In this document: one piece after another, positions 1 to 5,462 of the stretch | Layout of the letters: each line of letters starts with the position of its first letter | Numbering within the stretch: the stretch's first letter is position 1 | DNA from: Candidatus Rifleibacteriota bacterium | GTDB lineage: Bacteria > Riflebacteria > Ozemobacteria > Ozemobacterales > Ozemobacteraceae | Reading direction: 5' to 3' | DNA length: 5,462 nt | Assembly (NCBI GenBank): GCA_017526725.1 | Contig: JAFXRA010000227.1 | Coordinates: forward strand, 1 to 5,462 | Notes under the pieces: model-generated | Database searches by the model: none | Told to the model about the DNA's origin: nothing | The model's input: the letters and a program-made list of their open reading frames with translations, nothing else | Position numbers and translations under genes: made by a program

Positions 1-27
1 CTGTTCTATGCTTATTTGCTGCTTCAT
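1..27 (-). CDS. 5' end of an unidentified gene, cut by the window edge
   Basis: An ATG at 27-25 overlaps the TGA stop of the preceding gene (ATGA, the stop being 26-24) and opens a frame reading MKQQISIEQ to the edge of the window. No strong Shine-Dalgarno sequence is visible, because the upstream bases are the A-rich Lys codons of the previous gene, so translation would depend on coupling. The same ATGA arrangement links kdsA to that previous gene, which supports a real continuing operon. Nine residues are too few to identify the product. By gene-order analogy with kdsA clusters elsewhere (kdsD, kdsC, lptC, lptA, lptB), a Kdo or LPS-transport gene is a reasonable guess, but this is inference only. 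Confidence 0.5.
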
Positions 28-869
28 TTTTTCTTATTCTTTTTGGCAGATTTTATAAGTTCTTTGTCAAGCTCTTTTAAAGCATTTAAACCGGAATTCA
101 ATTCGCTTAAATGACCTTCTGAAGCTTTAATAAAAGGGGGAAAACCATAAAGCAAATTGCCGGGCGCTTCCCCAAACCATTTTGAAACAGTATATTGAAT
201 TGTTCTGAAACGTTCTAGCAATAAAGTAGCATTAGAACACCAACGAGATTTGTCAGAGTGTTTTCTCTTCCAATTAATATAATTAGGATTTTTTATTCTT
301 GCCAATAAAGCCACATTCTGAGTATGAATATTTTTAACTGCCGGGCTGAAAAGCTTAGTACTAAGCACAAGATTATAAATCTGCTTATTGTTCTCAATGA
401 CGTTAGTCATGACCCCTATAATGCTAGCCGCTTCATCTAAGCCAGGATCCGGAGGTTCTACTTCGTCCGGGGCGTCAACCACATCAACAGAAGACTTGTT
501 TGAGTCAGTCGTTATTACTGGCCTAAAACCATCAGATTTATCAGAAATGGTATTAGACTTTTCTTCATTCTTGTTAGAAAATTTTACTCTATCTACAACT
601 TCTGTATTTATTTTTGGAGTATCAGTATCTTTGAAGGAAGGAATAAAGTTTCTTACTGCCTTAGAGCGAAATCTCGGCGGAATTCTTTCTAAGCTGTCTA
701 CTACGACTAACTGTCCGTGTTCATCATGATAGGAATAGAGTTCTAGACCGCCTGCAGATACTAAAATAGGGAGAAAAACAAATATACTGCCTAAAGCAAA
801 ATACTTTTTACCGGATTGCCACACAGTTCGTGCTCGCAATGACAGATTACTTAAATTTTTCATAATCAT
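24..869 (-). CDS. membrane-anchored or secreted envelope protein with DUF4124-like N-terminal segment, function unknown
   Basis: I do not recognise this 281-residue protein as a named family. It has a basic N-terminal region (residues 1-22), then one hydrophobic segment (about 24-40) ending VSAGG, which could be a signal peptide or a single membrane anchor. Residues 43-71 (Y45, D49, G52, V56, D58, then PPRFR) resemble the short beta-hairpin motif of DUF4124-type periplasmic proteins. Residues about 80-147 are rich in Ser, Asp, Glu and Pro and look disordered. Residues about 148-275 look helical, and the chain ends in a strongly basic tail (KSAKKNKKK). The start ATG (869-867) overlaps the kdsA stop as ATGA; AAGGAG (879-874) lies 4 nt upstream. 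A second ATG at 863-861, 10 nt from the same site, is an alternative start. Position in a kdsA operon suggests an envelope role, but no function can be assigned. Confidence 0.8.
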   Translation of the reverse strand: MIMKNLSNLSLRARTVWQSGKKYFALGSIFVFLPILVSAGGLELYSYHDEHGQLVVVDSLERIPPRFRSKAVRNFIPSFKDTDTPKINTEVVDRVKFSNKNEEKSNTISDKSDGFRPVITTDSNKSSVDVVDAPDEVEPPDPGLDEAASIIGVMTNVIENNKQIYNLVLSTKLFSPAVKNIHTQNVALLARIKNPNYINWKRKHSDKSRWCSNATLLLERFRTIQYTVSKWFGEAPGNLLYGFPPFIKASEGHLSELNSGLNALKELDKELIKSAKKNKKK

Positions 870-1690
870 TCGGCTCCTTGCTTGACGACTTGTTTTATGG
901 CAATTAGCTGCTTAATCAAACCTCTTAATTGATTGAGAGGCAAAATATTATCGGCATCAGAAGGTGATTTTTCTGGTTCAGGGTGAACTTCAAGGAAAAG
1001 GCCATCGACATCACCAGTAGCCATTGCAGCCCTTGCCAAAGTTCCTATATATTCTCGCTGACCGCCGGTTTTTGAACCACCAGAGCTAGGAAGCTGCAGA
1101 GAATGGGTTGCGTCATAAATAACCCCATCGCAATATTCCTTCATTATTGGGAAAGAACGCATATCGACCACCAGATTACCATAGCCGAAAGAAGCACCTC
1201 GTTCTGTTAAAAATACTTCTCCAGAGCCTTCTACTGCTCTAACCTTATCGGCCAAGTGCTTTGTTGCCCAAGGAGACAAGAACTGCCCCTTCTTAATGTT
1301 AACGATTTTGCCGGTTTTAGCAGCTGCTTCTGTCAAATCAGTTTGACGGCAAAGGAAAGCAGGAATCTGAAGAATATCACAAACTTCAGCTACCAACGGA
1401 GCCTGATAAGCTTCATGAATATCTGTAAGAACCGGTAAACCTGTCTTACTCTTTACAGAAGCTAAAATTTCCAAGCCCTTTTCTAGACCAGGACCTCTGT
1501 AAGAATCGCCTGATGTGCGGTTTGCCTTATCATAACTGGCCTTGAATACCACAGGAATATTCAGTTCATTTCCTATATTTTTTATTGTCTCAGCTATTTC
1601 TAAGCAAAGACTCTCTGTTTGAATGACGCAAGGACCGGCAATAAGAAAGAAAGGAGCTCCAACAGAGACTTTTTTTAAAGAAAATGACAT
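866..1690 (-). CDS. kdsA: 3-deoxy-D-manno-octulosonate 8-phosphate synthase (KdsA), metal-dependent type
   Basis: KdsA condenses phosphoenolpyruvate with arabinose 5-phosphate to Kdo 8-phosphate in the cytoplasm, the committed step towards the Kdo of LPS inner core. The 274-residue length is normal for this TIM-barrel family. Visible signatures are IAGPC (17-21), DKANR (54-58), SYRGPGLEKG (63-72), CRQTDL (114-119), KKGQFL, ERGASFGYGNLVVDMRS, DATH (193-196) and LEVHPEPEKS. KANR, rather than the KPRTS of DAHP synthases, marks it as KdsA. Cys21, His196, Glu234 and Asp245 match the four metal ligands of the Aquifex enzyme; the metal-independent E. coli type has Asn instead of the Cys. ATG at 1690 is preferred to the adjacent TTG at 1693 because GGAGG (1702-1698) lies 7 nt before the ATG. 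It is first in its operon and its stop overlaps the next start (ATGA). Confidence 0.97.
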   Translation of the reverse strand: MSFSLKKVSVGAPFFLIAGPCVIQTESLCLEIAETIKNIGNELNIPVVFKASYDKANRTSGDSYRGPGLEKGLEILASVKSKTGLPVLTDIHEAYQAPLVAEVCDILQIPAFLCRQTDLTEAAAKTGKIVNIKKGQFLSPWATKHLADKVRAVEGSGEVFLTERGASFGYGNLVVDMRSFPIMKEYCDGVIYDATHSLQLPSSGGSKTGGQREYIGTLARAAMATGDVDGLFLEVHPEPEKSPSDADNILPLNQLRGLIKQLIAIKQVVKQGAE

Positions 1691-1697
1691 CAATATT

Positions 1698-1702
1698 CCT
1701 CC
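1698..1702 (-). promoter_or_regulatory. kdsA ribosome binding site
   Basis: A consensus GGAGG lies 7 nt before the ATG at 1690-1688 and only 4 nt before the in-frame TTG at 1693-1691. The spacing decides the start in favour of the ATG. Confidence 0.85.
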
Positions 1703-1723
1703 AATTAGAACGTTATTTATTGA

Positions 1724-1732
1724 ATTATACCA
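1724..1732 (-). promoter_or_regulatory. extended -10 promoter of the kdsA operon
   Basis: On the minus strand TGGTATAAT gives a perfect TATAAT preceded by the TGn extension. Only a T-rich stretch, with no good TTGACA, lies at -35, which is usual for extended -10 promoters. Transcription would start near 1717, leaving a leader of about 27 nt. Read-through from the upstream tRNA is also possible, because only a T-rich tract separates them. Confidence 0.7.
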
Positions 1733-1781
1733 TGTTTTAAAAAGTAAAAAAATATAGGATAAATATTTCTAAAATAAAAAA

Positions 1782-1854
<73 letters not shown>

Positions 1855-1865
1855 TAAGCACAAAT

Positions 1866-1894
1866 ATGATATCAGTTTCTTTACAAAAAAGCAA
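1866..1894 (-). promoter_or_regulatory. promoter of the tRNA-Pro gene
   Basis: On the minus strand TTGCTT (1894-1889) and TATCAT (1871-1866) are separated by exactly 17 nt. TATCAT matches the -10 consensus at 5 of 6 positions and the -35 begins TTG. Initiation would fall a few bases before the mature tRNA 5' end at 1854. Confidence 0.65.
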
Positions 1895-1899
1895 TATCT

Positions 1900-1920
1900 A
1901 TCTCAAATATGACTTGAGAT
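1900..1920. promoter_or_regulatory. 7-7-7 inverted repeat, possible operator between divergent promoters
   Basis: ATCTCAA (1900-1906) and TTGAGAT (1914-1920) form a perfect inverted repeat around a 7-nt spacer. The right arm contains the -35 element of the plus-strand gene, and the left arm lies 5 nt upstream of the tRNA -35. A second, outer pair AATATCT (1893-1899) / AGATATT (1934-1940) brackets it. It could bind a dimeric regulator, but in such AT-rich DNA a chance repeat is possible. It does not match the FNR box (TTGAT-N4-ATCAA). Confidence 0.35.
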
Positions 1921-1942
1921 TTTTAACCTAATGAGATATTCT
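1914..1942 (+). promoter_or_regulatory. promoter of the haem-motif barrel gene
   Basis: TTGAGA (1914-1919, 5 of 6 to the -35 consensus) and TATTCT (1937-1942, 4 of 6 to the -10 consensus) are separated by 17 nt. Transcription would start near 1949, giving a leader of about 40 nt that contains TAAGGT, 7 nt before the ATG at 1989. Confidence 0.6.
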
Positions 1943-1988
1943 TAGGCTACAAAAAAATGAACCCAAATAACATCTATAAGGTAAATTA

Positions 1989-2894
1989 ATGAATAAGAAA
2001 ATAACATATATACTTCTAGTTTTCATGCTTGTATTTAGCACTAATTCTTACGCAGAAGAATTATGGGAACTAACTCAGCCCGGAAATGCAAATATTGGGC
2101 AAAGTGTTTTCGTAAACCAAGAAAGGCTCGGTCTCTATATTCCAAAATCATTTGAAGGAAGAAGAGTTAACGAAGACAGAACAAATTTCGGTTTCGAAAT
2201 AAAGAATACTTTCAGATTCAAACATTCAGACAGTGAAGTTAACCTGAAAGGTATGGTCAACAAAATGAATTTTGAATATAAAACCGACATTATTGATGTG
2301 CAAATTTTTCGTTCTAAAAATATGAAACCGGGTGCCTCTGCCTGTATGGATTGCCACGGATCTTCTATTCCGCGAACCTTAGCTACTATTGGTTACGGAC
2401 AGACAAAAATAGATGCATATAGATATGTCGGCAACGACATAAACAAATCAGAATCAAGATTTTTCAGGGCAAACGTAGACCATTGGGTACAAAGAAACCT
2501 TATGCTGAAAGGCGAAGTCAGACTTGGGAAAGTCGAACAAGGAGCCTTATCTCTTGATGCAAAGAGCATTTCTTTAGGGATTGGCGGAACAGCTTTTCAT
2601 CGCTTAACCTGGTCTGGCGATTGGATACTTTCAAAAGTAGATAATTTTAAAGCTAGAAATTCTCTTATAGGTAAAGTTACCTACAAAATAATCGGCGGTT
2701 TAAAGTTTAAGTTTGAAGCTGGTGCATTCCTCGATGGTTATACTCAATTTGGTACAACCTTGTCTGAAATGGGTATGGCAACAGCTGAGCCAGTAAATAG
2801 ATATGCCGACTGGCTGCCAAACTTTTTCAAGAGACTCAAAAACGATGCATTTGGTTACTATAACGCCTGCGTAGAATACGAACACAGATTCTAA
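1989..2894 (+). CDS. exported monohaem-motif protein, probable outer-membrane beta-barrel, unrecognised family
   Basis: I do not recognise the family. The 301-residue product starts with a signal peptide (MNKK, hydrophobic core 7-17, likely cleavage after SYA at 22). A single c-type haem motif CMDCH occupies residues 119-123 (codons 2343-2357), followed by Gly. Around it are amphipathic segments with alternating residues, for example 66-79, 83-97, 101-108, 156-168, 169-184, 188-199, 204-216, 223-236, 237-250 and 286-301. The chain ends in an aromatic-rich strand with terminal Phe (VEYEHRF), the usual signal of outer-membrane barrels. A third Cys (294) lies in the last strand. If haem is attached, Met112, His164 or His204 could be distal ligands. 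A covalently bound haem in a barrel suggests electron transfer at the outer membrane; this is inference, and the motif might instead bind a metal. The gene is monocistronic, with SD TAAGGT 7 nt before ATG, its own promoter and a terminator. Confidence 0.85.
   Translation: MNKKITYILLVFMLVFSTNSYAEELWELTQPGNANIGQSVFVNQERLGLYIPKSFEGRRVNEDRTNFGFEIKNTFRFKHSDSEVNLKGMVNKMNFEYKTDIIDVQIFRSKNMKPGASACMDCHGSSIPRTLATIGYGQTKIDAYRYVGNDINKSESRFFRANVDHWVQRNLMLKGEVRLGKVEQGALSLDAKSISLGIGGTAFHRLTWSGDWILSKVDNFKARNSLIGKVTYKIIGGLKFKFEAGAFLDGYTQFGTTLSEMGMATAEPVNRYADWLPNFFKRLKNDAFGYYNACVEYEHRF
2343..2357 (+). other. codons of the CxxCH haem c attachment motif
   Basis: TGT ATG GAT TGC CAC encodes CMDCH at residues 119-123 of the exported protein, after the Met112-Lys-Pro-Gly stretch and before GSSIPRT. 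In exported proteins this motif normally receives haem through thioether bonds in the periplasm. It is the only CxxCH in the protein. Confidence 0.7.
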
Positions 2895-2926
2895 GCAGTA
2901 TCTTAAAGACGAACTTAACTAAAAGT

Positions 2927-2968
2927 AATAGTCTCTATATTAAAAATAAATATAGAGACTATTTTTTT
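2927..2968 (+). terminator. strong rho-independent terminator, possibly shared with galE
   Basis: A perfect 15-bp stem (2927-2941 with 2949-2963) closes a 7-nt loop and is followed by seven Ts (2962-2968) on the plus strand, 32 nt after the stop of the barrel gene. Genes on both sides converge on it. On the minus strand the hairpin follows galE by 27 nt, but its tail is the weaker ACTTTT, so it may also end galE transcription less efficiently. Confidence 0.9.
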
Positions 2969-2990
2969 ATATTAATTGTCTAATTAATAG

Positions 2991-4004
2991 TTATTCGTAG
3001 CCGTTGGGGTTCTTAGACTGCCAGTTCCAAGAGTCTTTGCACATTTCTTCAATGCCGTTTTCTGCTTTCCAGCCCAATTCTTTATTTGCTTTTGAAGGAT
3101 CGCAATAGCATTCTGCAATATCTCCTGCTCTTCTTCCTGTAATTTTATATTTAATTTTAATTCCGCTGGCTTTTTCAAAAGCTTTAACAACGTCTAAAAC
3201 ACTGTAACCTGTGCCAGTACCGAGATTCCAGATTCCGATACCAGGGTTTTCCTTAAGCTTTTCAATTGCCTTAACATGACCTTTTGCCAAGTCAACAACG
3301 TGAATGTAGTCTCTAACACCTGTTCCATCATGAGTTGGATAATCATTGCCGAAAACGCTTAATTCTTCACGCTTGCCAATAGCTACCTGAGTAATGAAAG
3401 GCATTAGATTATTAGGAATACCATTCGGATCTTCCCCTATAAGGCCGCTTTTATGAGCACCAACAGGGTTAAAATAGCGTAGCAAAGCTATATTCTGCTG
3501 AGGATTAGCCTTTTGCCAATCTTTTAGAATCAGCTCAATAACGTATTTGGAAGTACCATAAGGATTGGTTGTACCACCGGTCGGGAAAGTTTCTTTTATC
3601 GGAACTTCAGCAGGGTCACCGTAAACAGTTGATGAAGAACTGAAAACAAGATTCTTAACATTGCTTTCAATCATGGCTTCACAAAGACTAATAGTACCGG
3701 CAATATTATTCTTATAATAGAACAAAGGCTTTGCAACAGATTCTCCAACTGCTTTCAAACCAGCGAAATGTATAACTGCTTCTATTTTTTCATCTGTCAA
3801 AATTTTGCTTAACAGCTTAGTATCAAGGATATCGCCCTGATAAAATTTAGGACGTTTCCCTGAAATTTGTTCAATTCTATCAAGAACAGCCATTTTACTG
3901 TTATAAAGATTATCGACAATAACTACGTCATGACCAGCCTGAAAGAGTTCAACAGCAGTATGGCTGCCGATATAGCCGGTTCCGCCAGTAAGAAGAATAC
4001 GCAT
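2991..4004 (-). CDS. galE: UDP-glucose 4-epimerase (GalE), possibly also acting on UDP-GlcNAc/GalNAc
   Basis: GalE interconverts UDP-glucose and UDP-galactose with bound NAD+ in the cytoplasm. At 337 residues it is full length for this extended-SDR family. The NAD-binding glycine motif TGGTGYIGS covers 6-14, with Asp31 after the second strand. Ser124 and the YxxxK pair Tyr149/Lys153 are the catalytic residues and fall at the same numbers as in the E. coli enzyme. [20 protein letters not shown] and a C-terminal [12 protein letters not shown] are family signatures. Position 299, Tyr in E. coli, is Cys here (GDIAECYC), as in human GALE (Cys307), which also accepts N-acetylated sugars. ATG at 4004 has AGGGG 8 nt upstream. 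The gene has its own promoter and lies 119 bp downstream of a glycosyltransferase on the same strand, fitting supply of UDP-galactose or UDP-GalNAc for surface glycans. Confidence 0.97.
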   Translation of the reverse strand: MRILLTGGTGYIGSHTAVELFQAGHDVVIVDNLYNSKMAVLDRIEQISGKRPKFYQGDILDTKLLSKILTDEKIEAVIHFAGLKAVGESVAKPLFYYKNNIAGTISLCEAMIESNVKNLVFSSSSTVYGDPAEVPIKETFPTGGTTNPYGTSKYVIELILKDWQKANPQQNIALLRYFNPVGAHKSGLIGEDPNGIPNNLMPFITQVAIGKREELSVFGNDYPTHDGTGVRDYIHVVDLAKGHVKAIEKLKENPGIGIWNLGTGTGYSVLDVVKAFEKASGIKIKYKITGRRAGDIAECYCDPSKANKELGWKAENGIEEMCKDSWNWQSKNPNGYE

Positions 4005-4012
4005 ATCTTTTT

Positions 4013-4017
4013 CCCCT
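4013..4017 (-). promoter_or_regulatory. galE ribosome binding site
   Basis: AGGGG on the minus strand lies 8 nt before the ATG at 4004-4002, which supports this start. Confidence 0.7.
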
Positions 4018-4035
4018 ATTGTTTATTTGGTCGTT

Positions 4036-4063
4036 ATTTTAGCATACTTTATCAGCAAAACAA
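4036..4063 (-). promoter_or_regulatory. putative galE promoter
   Basis: On the minus strand TTGTTT (4063-4058) is followed after 16 nt by TAAAAT (4041-4036, 5 of 6 to consensus). The -10 is preceded by TGC, an extended -10 pattern. It lies in the 119-bp gap after the glycosyltransferase gene, where I see no convincing terminator, so galE may also receive read-through. Confidence 0.5.
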
Positions 4064-4123
4064 AGACAGATTTATTAAAATACCAAGGATAAAAGCAAAG
4101 TTTCTCAAGCTAAAAACCAAAAC

Positions 4124-5462
4124 TCACTTTTTTCTTTTTAAATCAAACAATAAGCAGCCTAGGAACATAATTGATGGCAAATAAACAGCAAATATTCTCA
4201 GAAATGATGTTCTTAAATGCCAGGATAAATCATGAGGAGTAATCAAATAAATAAAAACATATATCATGTACATTACTAGAATTAGTTTGAATAAGTAATA
4301 ATACTTATAATATCTTTTATCTACAAAACCCAATAATAAATATATTGGAATAAAAAGCATCCAAAAATGCTGTTTTGTAAAATTTATAACATAAGGCATT
4401 ATCATTACATATCTTTCAGGTAAAAATAATTGTATTATTCTTTCGCCCCAACCCAATACCATATCATTTTCGCTATTCGCAAAATATCTTACAAATAAGA
4501 AAGAAATAATAACAGGCAATAAAGCAACAACTGTTTTTAAAAACTTTTTTATTGAAGAAACAAAATTATTATCTTTCTTATAAAGACAATAAATAATTAC
4601 TAAGCTAAAACCTATAAACCATGGAATTCCTTCGTTTTTTACCCAAAAACATAAACCAGCAAAAAGCATACAGAGCCATGGCAAATCTTTGTTTTCCCTT
4701 TCCCAAAGAATAAACTCATATATTGAAATAAGAATAAATAAAGCCAAAGGAATATCAGCATACTGCATACTCCCATAAAAGATATATTGCGGCGAATATG
4801 AAAGAAGACATACAGCTAAGACAGAATAATACTTATTTTTTAATTTTATAAGATATAAATAGACTAAGATAAAAGAAATAAAAGTAAAAAACCAAGAGAA
4901 AAATAAAGGTATAATCGTATCAGTTCCGCCAGTATAATTAAAGCATCTAGCGATTATACAAGGCAGGAAAAGCGGATAATCACGATGGGAGTAATCAAAT
5001 GTGTCTAAGTACATCAGACTCCATTCTTCGTTGCCCAAAGACAAAAACCTTGCCCTGAAATTCCACATTGCTAGAGCATCCCATGATCCATCGGGATATA
5101 TTAAACATCTAACCGCACATAATACAGCAATCAAGCCCAAAAGTATTGTTATCAGATAATTTATTAGCGACCTCTTCTTTTGGCACGAAGAAGTATTTTC
5201 AGAAGATCTGATTATAGATAAATTAGTTGTTTTATTTCGATTTTTAAGCCATAAACGCAAATAAATAACAGCAACAAAACATACCTCAACAATATGGTAA
5301 TTTGAGTTGTATCCATTTACTGCTATTGTGTATAGCCAAAAAGAAATGCTTGTAAGACCTAATCCTAAAAAAAAGCTATGAAACTTTGATATTATACTGT
5401 TCTTTTCCTTTGATTTATAAAAAAATAAATATATTATTCTGCCAAAGAAATAAGCAGTTAAA
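4124..5462 (-). CDS. GT-C-type integral membrane glycosyltransferase (ArnT/PMT-like), N-terminus beyond the window
   Basis: A polytopic protein of the GT-C fold, which transfers sugars from polyprenyl-phosphate donors on the periplasmic face of the inner membrane. The first large loop carries WDALAMW (5083-5063) with the Asp expected of the catalytic site, then HRDYPLFLP. Later come QYADIPLALF, FWVKNEG and, near the C-terminus, HDLSWHLRTSFLR, a pattern typical of PMT/ArnT relatives. About ten hydrophobic segments follow one another, and the chain ends in basic LKRKK. The frame is open to the right edge: the in-frame TTG at 5260-5258 has no Shine-Dalgarno site, and the 67 codons before it encode membrane-like sequence (AYFFGRIIYLFFY, FFLGLGL, FWLYTIAV). 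The gene is therefore 5'-truncated by the window, with at least 445 residues. Composition is visibly more AT-rich than galE downstream, common in surface-polysaccharide genes. Acceptor and donor cannot be told. Confidence 0.85.
   Translation of the reverse strand, partial: LTAYFFGRIIYLFFYKSKEKNSIISKFHSFFLGLGLTSISFWLYTIAVNGYNSNYHIVEVCFVAVIYLRLWLKNRNKTTNLSIIRSSENTSSCQKKRSLINYLITILLGLIAVLCAVRCLIYPDGSWDALAMWNFRARFLSLGNEEWSLMYLDTFDYSHRDYPLFLPCIIARCFNYTGGTDTIIPLFFSWFFTFISFILVYLYLIKLKNKYYSVLAVCLLSYSPQYIFYGSMQYADIPLALFILISIYEFILWERENKDLPWLCMLFAGLCFWVKNEGIPWFIGFSLVIIYCLYKKDNNFVSSIKKFLKTVVALLPVIISFLFVRYFANSENDMVLGWGERIIQLFLPERYVMIMPYVINFTKQHFWMLFIPIYLLLGFVDKRYYKYYYLFKLILVMYMIYVFIYLITPHDLSWHLRTSFLRIFAVYLPSIMFLGCLLFDLKRKK

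Noticed and set aside
388..729. Plus-strand open frame of 113 codons
   Set aside because: It lies wholly antisense to the envelope-protein gene over its low-complexity part. The Ser/Thr-rich product is a mirror of the Asp/Ser/Thr-rich coding strand and has no ribosome binding site.
1256..1438. Plus-strand open frame of 60 codons
   Set aside because: It lies antisense within kdsA, which is conserved and well supported; the frame has no family signature.
1900..1920. Inverted repeat as a rho-independent terminator
   Set aside because: A short T-run follows it on the plus strand, but no plus-strand gene lies upstream, and its right arm coincides with a good -35 element. An operator or chance repeat is more likely.
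2700..2885. Minus-strand open frame of 61 codons
   Set aside because: It lies antisense to the 3' end of the barrel gene, whose coding frame has a signal peptide, haem motif and C-terminal strand.
2984..3190. Minus-strand open frame of 68 codons
   Set aside because: It is an alternate frame inside the 3' end of galE; the Lys/Gln-rich product is what an AT-rich shifted frame gives.
4064..4123. Terminator after the glycosyltransferase gene
   Set aside because: Only very short, poorly paired stems are visible in the gap before the galE promoter.
3867..4184. Plus-strand open frame of 105 codons
   Set aside because: It spans the antisense of the galE start, the galE promoter and the end of the glycosyltransferase gene, with no plausible start signals or domain.

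Overview
This AT-rich window comes from a diderm (Gram-negative-type) bacterium. It encodes the Kdo/LPS enzyme KdsA, a UDP-glucose 4-epimerase, a polytopic GT-C-type glycosyltransferase and a secreted protein that looks like an outer-membrane beta-barrel. TGA is used as a normal stop codon and translation uses GGAGG-type ribosome binding sites. The sequence alone does not fix the phylum.

Layout. Left part (1-1732, minus strand): an extended -10 promoter drives kdsA. kdsA overlaps an unrecognised envelope-anchored protein by ATGA, and that protein overlaps by a second ATGA the start of another gene that leaves the window at position 1. This is a tightly coupled operon, probably for Kdo/LPS or envelope synthesis. 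Centre (1782-2963): a tRNA-Pro(CGG) on minus and, divergent from it, a single plus-strand gene for a 301-residue exported protein. That protein has one c-type haem motif (CMDCH) inside beta-strand-rich sequence and a C-terminal Phe. The 134-bp divergent region holds two recognisable promoters and a 7-7-7 inverted repeat that overlaps one of them. A 15-bp hairpin with a T-run ends the gene. Right part (2991-5462, minus strand): galE with its own promoter, and upstream of it a GT-C membrane glycosyltransferase gene whose reading frame is open to the right edge, so its N-terminus is missing.

How it fits together. kdsA serves the Kdo/lipid A-core pathway. galE can supply UDP-Gal, and because it has Cys at the gatekeeper position it may also supply UDP-GalNAc. 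The GT-C protein would add sugars from a lipid-linked donor to a cell-surface glycan. The haem-motif barrel candidate is the most unusual item: its layout recalls cytochrome-porin fusions such as Cyc2, but it is shorter and has the haem site in the interior of the chain.
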